64,000 bases of DNA, from positions 806,001 through 870,000 of the forward strand of contig VXAY01005593.1 of the NCBI GenBank assembly GCA_013399855.1. Reading direction: 5' to 3'. Position numbers and translations under genes: made by a program. This stretch comes from Oxyruncus cristatus (taxonomy: Eukaryota > Chordata > Aves > Passeriformes > Cotingidae). Every line of letters begins with the position of its first letter. The first letter of the stretch is position 1. The notes under the pieces are model-generated. The model did no database searches. It worked only from the letters and a program-made list of their open reading frames with translations, and was not told the DNA's origin. Below are positions 39,303 to 51,100 of this stretch, piece by piece.

Positions 39303-42300
39303 ACACTCCACTTGTCTTGTCCTACCAAATCTGCTTTCCAGGCCGGGAAGTTGAGACGCTTGTGGGGATACAAATGCCTTATGCCCAAATACTGTACCTA
39401 CAGCCAGTTTGACACAAATGACCTAAGTCATATTCTTTTGCAAACCAAACATTCATTTGATTCTGGTTATTGAGAACAGAGCAGATCTGACCACAAATCT
39501 AGGAGCATTATACATCCAGCTAAACAGGCCGAGGTTTATAATGGCTTTTAACTGCTTAACGTCACGTTGCTTTTGGAGACACAGCAGCAATGCAAGTAAC
39601 ACAGGCAATCAGTGCTGAATGGGTGGAATTTCACTGCTTGCACTTTCCCTACAACTAGGACTTTCTCCCTGAGGAGTTTCTGGAATCCGACAAAAAATGC
39701 TTATCCTGGTTAATATTTGAAATGAAACACATCCTCCCTGCCCCAAGCTGACCCAGAATCTGTGATGAGGAACATCTCCTGCCTAGCGGCCAAGCTCACA
39801 GGGATGTTTGTCCCTGAGGAATCCAACATCCCTTTCATTTGTGCAAGGGAAATTAATTGTGTGCTAAATGTAAATTCATGTTGGAGAAGCGCAGCTGGTA
39901 GCAGTGGCCTTCTCAAATGCATTCAGCTCTCCAAAGGCAGCTGATTCCAAACTACACATGCTGGTTGCTATCTTGTACTCTGAGGATCTGTGCTCCAGCT
40001 CTGCTGTGAAGCCCATTTTTCCCTGAGGTACTTGCAGAGTGTGTGGGCAGCACTTAGCTGTGGTGTATAACAAGCAGGATTTGTCTATCAGCTCTGTGTC
40101 ATTTTGGCAGCCCGGAAAGGATCATTCTTTGATATGGAACAGCCAGGGCTTTGCTGACTGATGATAACCTACCTAAGCTGGGCACTTATGTAAAACTCAT
40201 GCACACTTCAGCTGTGCTTCATTAGACCCTTTGTCTTCAAGTTTCTTGGCTCATGGATTGAATTTTCCTCTTGAAAGCAAACTGATAGAAGATACATAAC
40301 TGATAGAAGCCACTGACATTTTGAGGCAAGACCAGATGTCTGGACATGGGTGTGTCATTTCAGGTGCCCAAGGGTAGCAGAGACTGGCAGATATATCCAG
40401 GCCCCAGTGGAGATTTTAGAACGTTAGAAACCATTAGCTGAATACCAGGCAGCATGTCCTACAGGTGACTGAAGGCATTTTGGACATGATGTTTTGCAGC
40501 TGGATATTCCCCTTTCCACCTCATGAACCTTTTCAGAAAGTTATCGGGGTCTCAGTGAAAGGACTTCTTGCTTTCATCTCCACTAACTTGCTTCACCCAA
40601 TAAGGAGCAAAAGCAAGGAAAAAATGGCAATACAAGCCATAAATAACATCAGATCTTTGTGAAGGACCCAAATCTTTGAGTATATTCAGTTGCTATTAAT
40701 ATCAGTGTCAATATGAATTACTAAGCACCAAAAAGAGGCAAAATGCTCTCTCTGCCAGAACAAACACATGTCAGGGAGATATCGCTGAAAGTAACAGGAG
40801 TCACTGCTGTGCTCCACATGCCCAGAAACACTTCTCAAAGCCTCTGTCTTTGCCTGAACTGAGCTCATTGTAAAGAGCATATTTCCCCGAGTAAGCTTGC
40901 CTGTGCTTTGGTCATGCCTCAGTCTTTTGCTTATGGTGGTGTCCTTCTTTCTGTGAAATTAGAGATCCTACATTGCCCTGTCTTTCCCAAGACACTTTTA
41001 CTCCCTGCTCCCACTATGCCAGTCGTGGTGGCAGTAACAATACTGAATTGCTGTTGTGCTGCCCTTCCAGGTTTATTTCACAGCATCAGGCTCCTGGACT
41101 GCAGTTATCAGTCCTTAGAGCACATAATGATGAGTTGCTCCTTTCCACCCTTCTCTTTCAATCTAACTAATGCTGGAAGATTGTCCTAGCCCAATGGAAC
41201 ATTGCTGAGCCTCACTGGCTGAATGAACTGAAGAAATAAACACATTTCTAGGTTTTAGCATCAAATGTATCATTTTCAGTGTAATGGTATCCCTGCTATT
41301 AACTTAGCAAGAAAAGAGAGACCTGCTGGGAATCATTTTTCCATTTTCATTTTAATCAAGAAATTAATATTAGCTCTATGAAATCAGCACATGCTTTTTG
41401 TTTCCCCTGGTGAATATTTATTCAAGTTTTTTAACAAGTTCTCATCATTCACTTTATATGTTTTCCACGAATTTTGAGTTTTGCTGCCAGTGAGGTTCAA
41501 CTAGAGCTTATAGCTGTGTTGCTTGAATGCCAGTTCGTGGATATCTGTTACGGAAGTCAGAAATGTCCTGGTCAGATTAATGTCAGGAACGATCCACCTG
41601 AAGGGCACTAGTCAAACTCCATCATGCTGAAGGGAGAGGAAGGGAACACACCTGAGTGTGTGGTCAGGTCAAGCAGAATTCTGCTGGAGAAAAAGGGCTC
41701 CCACAGAAGGTAGAAGACAGGCAGGGTTTTGGAAAGTGCAAAAGTGGTAGTTCAGCTATTTTGATTTCAAAATTAAAATTGGACCATGGGAATTGAACTG
41801 GGCTCTCAGCACACAGTTCACAGCTTGCCAGCAATCTTTAACTTCTCCCTTGATGTGCAAATATGGATAGTGAGTGAATCTTGGTAATTACCTACTCATC
41901 TAATCAGATTATTGCATCACCAGAAGGAGAAGCAACGAGTGGAAGTTGTAACTGGAAGACTTGAGCTCTCTTGTTCGTGTTTCACTGGCCTTTTCCAGAG
42001 CTGTGGGAATACCCTGGATTGGTAGGGTTTGTGGTTTATCTCAGTGGCCAGGGAATTCATCCGTGAGGCAAGTAACATGTTTTATTCCTAGTTTTTCTTC
42101 ATCTGCTGAATGACTTTGTGTGGTGAGAGGTTAGTCTGCCTTTCATCTCCATCCTCGAGGATCCATTGTCTGATGTTGAAGAGAAGAGGAGCACAGGAGA
42201 AACAGGCTCTTCCACTGCAGGTGCTGAGGCCACAGGATCTTCTGATGACTGTGACAGCTCAGTCCTCTGCCATCTTGCTTGGGAGGAACAAAATCGCCAC

Positions 42301-42902
42301 AATGAGCTCTAGGGAAAGATCCAAATGACACAAGTGTCTCCACCAGCTCTGCCAAACTGCTGGCAGGTTTGTTCTTTTTTTGTTCTTTTCCCTTTTCCTT
42401 TCTACTTCCCCCTGCCGTATTTCTCCTACACAGCTTCCCCCTTTTTATCCCCCACCATCTTTGCCTTGTTAAATCTTAAAAAAGATTTAACTACATTGAC
42501 ACTTCTGTCATAACATCACAAAACAACAGTGAAGAAAAAAGCAGCTGAAAGCAAGGTCTTAAACATCCAGCAGTGATAGGATTGTGTCCTGTTTCTGAGA
42601 GCCTACGGCATCCAAGAATTCACCCGCCCTTTTCTAGCCCTCAAGTCTCATTATTTGCTATTTTTATTGGTCTTTTCTCTTTTGTCATGTTTCCTCATGT
42701 GGTCAATCATATTTTGGTTTTAAGAAAAAAAACTTGCAGTATAAAATAAGTACAAGAACACAAATTTCACAAGACCTTTTTCCTTTCCCATAAATACCAT
42801 CTTTAAATACATCTAAAAGAGTGTCTAGAGGGGTCATATCATGCTATTCATGCTGTTGCTAAAGAAATAGGGAACAAGAGATGTTTTAAAATGAAAGGTT
42901 TG
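39303..42902. other. Unique non-coding sequence, no gene seen
   Basis: No named repeats. A pyrimidine-rich stretch lies at about 42366-42440. Open frames are short. Confidence 0.5.
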
Positions 42903-42952
42903 TATAATTTTCTACACTACAGACTACTATAATTTTCTACACTAAAGACTTC
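42903..42952 (+). repeat. Tandem duplication, 25-bp unit
   Basis: tataattttctacacta begins both copies (42903-42927 and 42928-42952). The two 25-bp units differ at two positions. The duplication lies at the left edge of the AT-rich block. Confidence 0.92.
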
Positions 42953-43870
42953 TAGTTGAGATAATTTTTTACATATTAAATAAAAAAATTAATGATTTTT
43001 AATTGTGATTGCTTGCCACTAGAGATAGTCATTGCTTACTAAACTCTCTATAACCAAAAAAAAAAAAAAGAAAGTCTCTGAAGTTCATTTAATAATTTTT
43101 AACGTTTTACTTGCTTTGGACATGTTATTAACTTTGATATTTCATGTCCATTTATTTCATCAAAATTAGCATAACCATTTCCTACCAAAAAATAAAATAA
43201 TAATTTTCTCTTTCTGCTATTTTTGTTACTGTTAAAATGAAATACAGAGCTCTGTTTTCATCTTTTACTTTCCAGGGCTTTTGTACTATAATTATAAAAT
43301 TAGGCTTTTGTCTCATAAAATGATTCAAGTATTTCAAAATTATTTCTGTCTCACATCTTTGGAGAAAAATCCTGTCTTAATATGTTTTTTGAGACAAAAT
43401 CAGAACAAAATATTTTATTTAGTTACTTTGGATATCTTGTAGCAGTCTGAAACATCTTTTCGTATTCAGAAAAAAATTTATTTTTTTTGCCCTAGGTAAA
43501 AACCCTGTCTAACTGTCTAGCTAAGTAAGGAAAAGCTGTTTTTTGGGGAAAAAAACCCAAACAAACAAACAAAAAAAAAAAACCAAAACACACCAAAACC
43601 AACCAACCAAACAAAAAAAACTAAACAAAAAATAACCCAAAACCTCCTTATGTGCACAAGACCTTCTGAAATCTTTGATCAAAGAAATTAATCAAAACTA
43701 AGTCTTTCTGTGATTAATTTTTCTCTTATACAGAGCCTTTTTAGAGGAGACAGTGAAGGATCTTTAAAAAAAAAAAAGTGAATTTACCATCTCTAAATCT
43801 GAATGTTAAGCATACAAAAATTGGGAAGAAGGACAGGCTTTCAGTCTGGTGCCTTCTATAACAGACTCAT
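42953..43870. other. Very AT-rich low-complexity block
   Basis: Dominated by A and T with many homopolymer runs (for example 14 A at 43056-43069), and noticeably poorer in G+C than its neighbours. No open frame or repeat family was recognised. It may be a matrix-attachment-like or nucleosome-poor segment, but that is inference. Confidence 0.7.
43549..43621 (+). repeat. Strand-asymmetric A/C tract
   Basis: 73 bp with only A and C on the plus strand, made of aaac, aacc and poly-A words. Such tracts are common in bird genomes and often derive from old poly-A tails or microsatellites that drifted. No retroposon body was recognised immediately to its left. Confidence 0.9.
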
Positions 43871-45099
43871 TTAAAAATAAAAACTATAAAGAGATGCAAA
43901 GACTGGCCTCAAATGCGATGTAAATTCTTCTCCTGGCAGGGGAATAAACCAGGTAGCTTTATCAGTCTTTCCTGTTGTGACTGTATTTCGTAGCATTGCC
44001 TTTGACTTGACAGGTTCTGGCAGGTGTTTTGTTCTCGTCTGGGGTGAGAAGTTGCAGGGATTTAACACATGGGGTGACTGCAGCCTGCAGCACTCTGAGG
44101 TGCACCTTTACTATGGCAACTGAAGGAGCAAATCTGCAGTGAAGTACGTGGTGCCAGTTGTGTGATGCAGATGCCACATCCAGGTATCCCACTGGTGAGG
44201 GATCCACCAGGTAGGATGACACCTGCCTGCAAAATTCAAAGCTCCCTCAGGTAATTTATCCTACTGGAAAATTGAGGAAGGCAGCCCTGCTCTTAGGTCT
44301 GGGATAAAACCCAACCTCCTAGATGTACAACAGTTCTCTTACAAATCTCGGGTACCCTCTCCAGTCTGGGGACCACCCACCTGCTGATGTCCATGTGCCT
44401 GCTGTCTGCATCTGTGACTTGTTCGACTTGCTAGGGGAAAATGTCTTGAGTTCATGCCACAAATCCAACACCCTGGGCAGAGCATGCACAAACAGAGACC
44501 CTCTGACCTGTGTGGAGAGCCCTGGGCTGATTGGATGTGCTCTCCAGAGCTCTCCAGCATAGGCTGGTCCCTGCTGCAGTGAACTCCATCAGCACGTACG
44601 AGACTTTCAATCTCAGACTCTCAGAAACAGACCCATCTTCAAAATCTATAATGCAATTCACAGAGTCAATTTTTCATCTAGTGCTCCAAGTCTGGGGTGA
44701 GCCAAGTTTTTTAAGAGTTGCAGTCTGGGGGTTTTTTTACCTTTCTGTTTTGTTCGGCTTGTACTTTTTTTTTTCCCTCTTTGCTCTCCCAGATGATTAA
44801 TGTGAGTCATTGGCTGTTTTTTCTGCTTCTCTGATGATTTGATTGGCTTTGTAAGGCCAGAATGAACCCAGTCCCTTGTGGAAGTATTGCAAGGCCTTTG
44901 CTAATTCAATTAACTCTAAACTAAATACTTTGTGGGAGGAAGATAGCGAAAACTGGCTGGTGGGGAAGGAATTCCTCTCACTTAAGCTTCAGTTCACTGT
45001 GCCACTACACTGACCTCTTTCACAAACATCCCTGAGAATGGTAGAATCCAAGAGACGTGCAGGTTTATTTCTGAGACCAGTGAGGCACTATTTAGCTGT
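43871..45099. other. Unique sequence, somewhat GC-richer, no gene seen
   Basis: The 44000-44600 part is richer in G+C than the AT block beside it and has overlapping open frames on both strands (86, 79 and 73 codons). None shows a domain or a convincing splice pair. Confidence 0.45.
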
Positions 45100-45165
45100 T
45101 CGAGGCATAGGACTAGAAGGGACCATTCAGAGTCATGGATTCCTGTCCTTTCCAGCAGAGGCAGC
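45100..45165 (-). mobile_element. Old CR1-like LINE scrap, reversed
   Basis: 'cataggactagaagggacca' followed by 'gagtcatggattcctgtcc' resembles the reverse complement of the 3' end of older amniote CR1 subfamilies, which in turtles, crocodilians and birds reads as 'ataggactggaagggacctc' and so on. Only about 65 bp are recognisable. Confidence 0.5.
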
Positions 45166-48100
45166 CATATAGTAGGTAGGTGTCCAAGAAATATTTGCAG
45201 AACAGCTGCTCTGCCTGCCATCAAAGAACATGTCCTGCTGCCCTCCACCCCACATCAGTGACCTGGAGTGAGAGATGAAAAAACTTCCCTCACAGCTAAT
45301 CTTCACGAGAGAAGACAGCAGGAGAGACAGGATGTCTCACGTGTCCCAGATATTCCAAGAGTGGAGTGGCTGTTATGTAAAACTCCTAGATGAACCAATG
45401 AGAGAGACCACACAGAACACCAGAAGGGACAGCAAAGTTTAGCTGACATCAGGGAAAAATTTCTCCTAGTCTCACACAAAGCAAAATAACCAAAACCATG
45501 CACCTGGCAAAATAGCCAATCTCCCTCCAGAGGAGAGAACAAACCTCAGCCCTCCCCATGGAGCTCTGTAGCTGTCTGCACAGACATACGTGACTGGTCT
45601 GGTATGTTATTCAGTTCAGTGGTGGATGAAGAAGCTGAGCAGAGAGACCTGGATGTCATCACTCGGTTTCCAGAAGGAAACCCCTCATTTCAAGCTTTTT
45701 AGTCCCTCTCTGAGGAAAGACAAGGGGTTCAGCAGCACCCAGGGCTGGGACATTGCCTGCCACTTTCATGCTGCTCAATGAACTGAGGAAATGGGCAGCA
45801 CAGGGACAAGTTCCCAGATCAGATGACCCACTTTACTTGAATTGAAAAATTTGCATTTAATTTTTAGCCTTGGTTAAATCTTTAAAAGAAAAATCTCTCA
45901 GCCCTGAAAATGGGATCTCAAAAGGTTTTGTTTAAAAGAAAAGCAGAATTGAAGCATTGAGAGGCTCCTAGATTTCTTCATAACACCTCTCCAGAAAAAG
46001 CTGTTTTCCACCTCACAGACCTTGGGTGCTCACAGACTCCTTTTTCGCTCACCTTTGAGCAATATTCTTATGAGCACGAAATGCTCAAGAGTCACTGCTG
46101 AGCACTGCAGTGAGCTCCCGTCCCTCCTCTCCAGCTGAATCTGTCACATCTACCAATGCAGGGAGCTCAAAGGAGCATCTCTTTAGTTTAAATCACTCCC
46201 ATCAAACCAGTGCATCCTCTCTTGATCAGTGGGAAGCCTTTGCTACCCAAGTTCTTTGTCTATTCACTTCCCATGTGGTTCTGCCATCGGTCAACCCAGG
46301 AGATCTGAGTTTCAACCAGAATCATTTATGAAGGAGCAGTAAAAGCACTGGTGGATTAAAAGATGCCATGCTGTTTGTTGTTGTTTTAAATCTGATGTCT
46401 TTACAAAGGGGAAAACATTTCCAGGGATGGGTCAGGAGTCTTAATAAAGATCTGAAGCAAGTGAACGGGAAAAGGAAGCTGGGAGGAAGGTTTTGAAAAC
46501 ATTTTGGGGGGAGGGAGGGAGGAAAGTCGGTATGAAATGGAAGTTAAAATGAGAGTGCAGTGATTTGAGAAAAGACACTCAGCTGCTTCCCTCTCTCCTT
46601 GCTCTGCCTTTCTTCCCTGATAAACATATGGATGGCAGAGTCGAAACAGATTTAGAGTGGAAATGCAAATGAGGTTTACACGAAGCAGCATCTTGTCCGT
46701 TGTTGCTGGAGGAACCTGGATCTCTCCCAAGTTCCCAGGCAGTGGTTTGCTAAGGTACAGCAGGAGCAGCAGGTGCCTCCGGGCTTCACACGCACAGACC
46801 ATCCGCTCACGCAGGAAGGGGTTTGCTGTGCCAGGTGAAGAGGATTAGAAAGTGGGAAAATGGGCCTGGTCCAAACTTGTGCTTGGTGTGCTTTCGATAC
46901 TGGATGGCTTAGTGGCCCTTGAGGGTATGTGGCTGCTCACACATAGTGCTCAGCATCTCACAGAAAAAGGCTTATGTTGGCTAAAGCTTTGATGTTGCTC
47001 CATTAGCCTGTGCCTTGCCTTTACCTGGACAGTCTGCCACACAAGCCAGGCATACAAAATATATGTCAAAGAAGCTTCTTGCTATGATACTCCACACCTG
47101 AAAACTTTGAGGATTTTCAATAGTCTGAATGGTATCTTCCTCAACTCTGTATGCAATCTCAAAATCTTCTCTCTTAATGTTTAATGTCTAACAGGTGCAA
47201 AACAGCCCCAAATACACTTAAGAGGGCAGGAAGGACCACCTTGTTGACACTGTGCTGCCTCATATGGGAACAGGAATTGCACTGATGAATAGTAATTAAT
47301 GGCCAAAAGCTCTCCCTTGCCAACCCCTGGGAATCCATGGCAACATCTAGGTGAAGTACCCTGTCAAGGTGCTTAACTACCCTGGACTAACTCTCTGAGA
47401 GACACCAGCACCTCCAGAGGGAAGCAAAATAAATTGCACCCTTGAAGTATTTCCACTGACTATGGACTTTACATTTAGAGTAACTTGGTTGACTTAGATA
47501 AATCTGGGTTAATCTTTCCTCGAAAGCTGCTTTTCCTTTCCAGGATGCCATATATCCATTTCCAATGTTCCTGTATCCATGCTTTTGAGTGAAGGAGAGC
47601 AAAAACTGGATAGGGGAGAAATAAGACTCAACAACTGAAATCTTTTATTTTAGGGGCTTAAAAAGAATCAAATAATCCTGGCTGTGTTCCCCAAGACTGG
47701 AAATATTGTGTGCTGGCTTTTGGCACAATGCTCTCTTCTCAGTGACTAAATATCTCATTAATTTGGGATGTAGGATGTGAGGGGGATGGCTGTTATCAAA
47801 ATGAAACATTATGAAACAGGTAGGTCTCAGGATGAGCGCTTAAAACTTCCATGTAACTGCTTGGCATTTCTTCTTAACGACCAGAAGGACTGGATTTAAT
47901 GGTACACTTATTCATGTGTGCTTGACCTGATGTTTGGTCTCCCCAGGATGGCCCAAAAAATTGATGGCAAGACTTTGTTCATCTCTAGTAAGTTCATGAA
48001 AGAGAATCATTTACCATTCCTGTTGTATGCAAAATGTTGTATGCATTTTCACCATGATTCCAATTGATTATTTATGCCAATTATTAAGGATGAATAAGGA

Positions 48101-51100
48101 TTGGAGGGAAAATAATCTGTGTTTGGTCAACTTTGTGCTTTCTGAGATTTTCAGATGATAACACCTGTAGTCCCCTCTGTGCCTTATCCTTGCTGTGCTT
48201 TCCTCCTAAATTATCTGTGGTGAATTTTTTTCTCTACTTTTCACAAAGTAAAGCAGAAACTTACAGTGGATGGAGAAAACAAAAAAAAAATCCCTTATTA
48301 ATTACGACTCCATGCAATTTCAACCCAGGATTTGGGGCTAGAAAGTAACTTGGATGATTTGTGCGCAGATTAGATGCAGCTTTCATACACAGTCTTACAC
48401 TTCTAAAGCAAAAAATTTTAAACCAAAACCTTTTAAAAAAACTCCACAGTATCATACAAATCTGGGAATTATTATTTTTACATAAAAAGGGTCCAGCTGG
48501 GCTCTGTTGAAAGCTAGCAATTAGCTTGTACTGCAAGAAGTAGAAGGCAGACAATTTGTGGCACCACAGTGGCTGTCTTTGCTGTTTCACTGCTGTTGGG
48601 TCCATCAGAAAGATGTGAATGCCATGACAGCGAGGAAAAAAAATCAAAGCCTTTCTGAGGAATAGCATGCTCAGCTCTTCAGCTGTGTGCTTAGCAGAGA
48701 GGAAGATTGGTAGGAGAAGCATCTAGTTAATTAAATCTTACTTTCTCACTTTTATGTGGTAATTACACCAATTATAAGTCAGATCCTAATGTTTTTCAAG
48801 GGGTGTTTCTGAGACCTCAACTCCTTGAGACTGACTTTATGAGAAGCATAAGGTGGAAGAGTTGGGGTTTTTTTTCAGGGTGCTCCATGGTTACCAGTTG
48901 CAAAGACACCTTCTCCATTGTACAGAGGATGGATGCCAAAGCAGAAAGGGAAAACAGAGGGCTGGTACACGGGCTGGGTCTGTTAGTGGCCTTGCATCTC
49001 TGGGCTGTGGAAGGCAAACCTAGAACCGGTTCCTAGAAATCTTTTACTTGTAGGAACCTCTGGGACCTAGTGGCAGATTCTGTCCTGTGCAGGTCTCCTA
49101 AAAAGCTATAGTTTAGGGAGTTGATACTACTAATAAATGGTGCTAATAATAAGCCTTAGCTCTGCTGCTCCTGGGAGCATTTGGGAGCCAGCAAAGAGTG
49201 CTCAGCCCATGGAAAAATTACTGAGAGTCTGTAAGGTAAAAGTTATACAGTGATCTCACTCCTCCTAAGGCTGTTACAGCAAGTGTGAAAAAGGGGCTTG
49301 TGTATGTTCCCACCCTACACAAGGACCTTGTGCTGAAACAAAAATAAGTACTGATTGGGCAAGGGATTGAGCCTCTGCCAACTTTCCTAGACTGACAGCA
49401 CTGATGAACTAGAAAAAAACCCCAACATTATTTCTCATAGCCCTCCAGTTTCCAATAATCTTGTCTTGGCACTTACCCTAGCAGTCCCAGCACAGGCACG
49501 GTTTCTCCTTCCCCCTGCTCCCCTGATCACTTCACTAACCACTCTTCCCTGAATAACAAACACACTGTGAGAACACAGAGGCTGGACAGTATCTTGGTAA
49601 ACTGAGTATTCCCAGATAGCTCAGAAATAGGAGTTACACTACTAGACTCCAGACCCTGATAATGCTTAGAAGCACAGGCTGAACCTCTGAGAGCTCCCAG
49701 GTACCATCAGTGACATGACCATCTGGAGCCATGAGGGATGATGGTGATTCCAGACCAGCAGAGAGAGCTCTTGATATACACTCATTGCTGAGGACACTGT
49801 GAAAGCACATCACAGCCATTTCCATGGCAACTGGCTTTGATGGACTTCAGGGCAGTAGGAAACCAGAGAATAAGTTGACTTAGGGCAGAGGAAGAAAAAC
49901 TGTGGTTATAAATATTGTGTAAGTGCACCTGGGCCATTTAGCTGTGCTGGGTGCACATGGGGAGGTATTCACATGTGTGAGGGTAATAAGGTGCAACTTA
50001 ACCTAAGACACTGCCCAGGATATTTGTCTCAGGCAGGACCCAGCTTTTGCCTTCTGCTAAACATGTGGGACTTTGTTTTCATTGGTGGTTGCTTCTTCAC
50101 TACTTCTATCACTTTAGGAAAATAAACACTTAAAATCCATTAAAAAAACACTGCATGCTAGAGTTTGCCCTGGCAACACGTCTCAACACAACCTTAGAAT
50201 CTTCTCTGAGTATTGGGATCAATCAGACGATTCTGCGTAGTGATGAGCTTTGGAAAGTACAGCTCAAGGACGCACTGTGAGTGGGCTTGCAAAAAACACA
50301 AGCCCCAGATAAAGCATTTTTGTGAGTCTGTGGCAAAATCTGTGTATTAGCAGTGCATATGAATGTAAAGTGAGTGGGTCAGGTGCTGGGAGAGGATTGC
50401 ATTAATTTATTTTCCTGTGAACGAAACATTCAAGCGGGAAAAGCAGTGCTACATGGCAAAAAAAAAAAACAAAACCAAACATGGATTAAGCACAACTTCT
50501 ATTCCTGAAAACAGCTCTGGGTATACTGGTAGTTTGAGTCTAATTGGAGAGGGCTTGTGGTGGTCCCATCAGAGAAAGAGAAATGATTCAGTCACTCCTG
50601 CTGAGCGAAGTCAAATGCTTCCAGCTTTTAGGTTGCGCTCCAAGAGACAGGATGTTTGGCCAGGCTTATTAGTTGTAGTGTGAGCATCAGGGAGCAACGA
50701 CAAACAGAGAAGCTTTTTCCTCAAAGAAAGTGAGGTTCTCACATGCAGAGGTTTGAAAAACAGCTGTTCAGGACAGAAAGGCTTTTTTCTTTTCTTCTCC
50801 GTTGGTATCAATCTAAATGCCAAAGCCCGAGCATGAACACACTGAGTCGTGCACTGCCGTGAGCCAAATCTGTGCTAACTTGGAGGCTTAGAGTTGTCCT
50901 CTGGTGTGAAGAAAGAGGTATTTTTCTGACTAATCATTCAGAAATGAAAAAGTGGGCCAGAGACATGGAACCTGTGAACCCTTACAGCCCCTTGGACACC
51001 TGGTTTTCATCAGGCAGGACATACGCTACTAACACGGGCTTGTTGGAGGCTTTCTCTGCTGGGGCTCATTAGCACCACTAAATCATAGCCACAGCCCTGC

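Noticed and set aside
46506..46522. G-rich run as a quadruplex
   Set aside because: Only three separate runs of three or more G plus a GG, so it does not meet the canonical four-run rule.
48261..48722. 153-codon minus-strand open frame
   Set aside because: No domain, homopolymer-encoded Phe and Lys runs, no supporting context.
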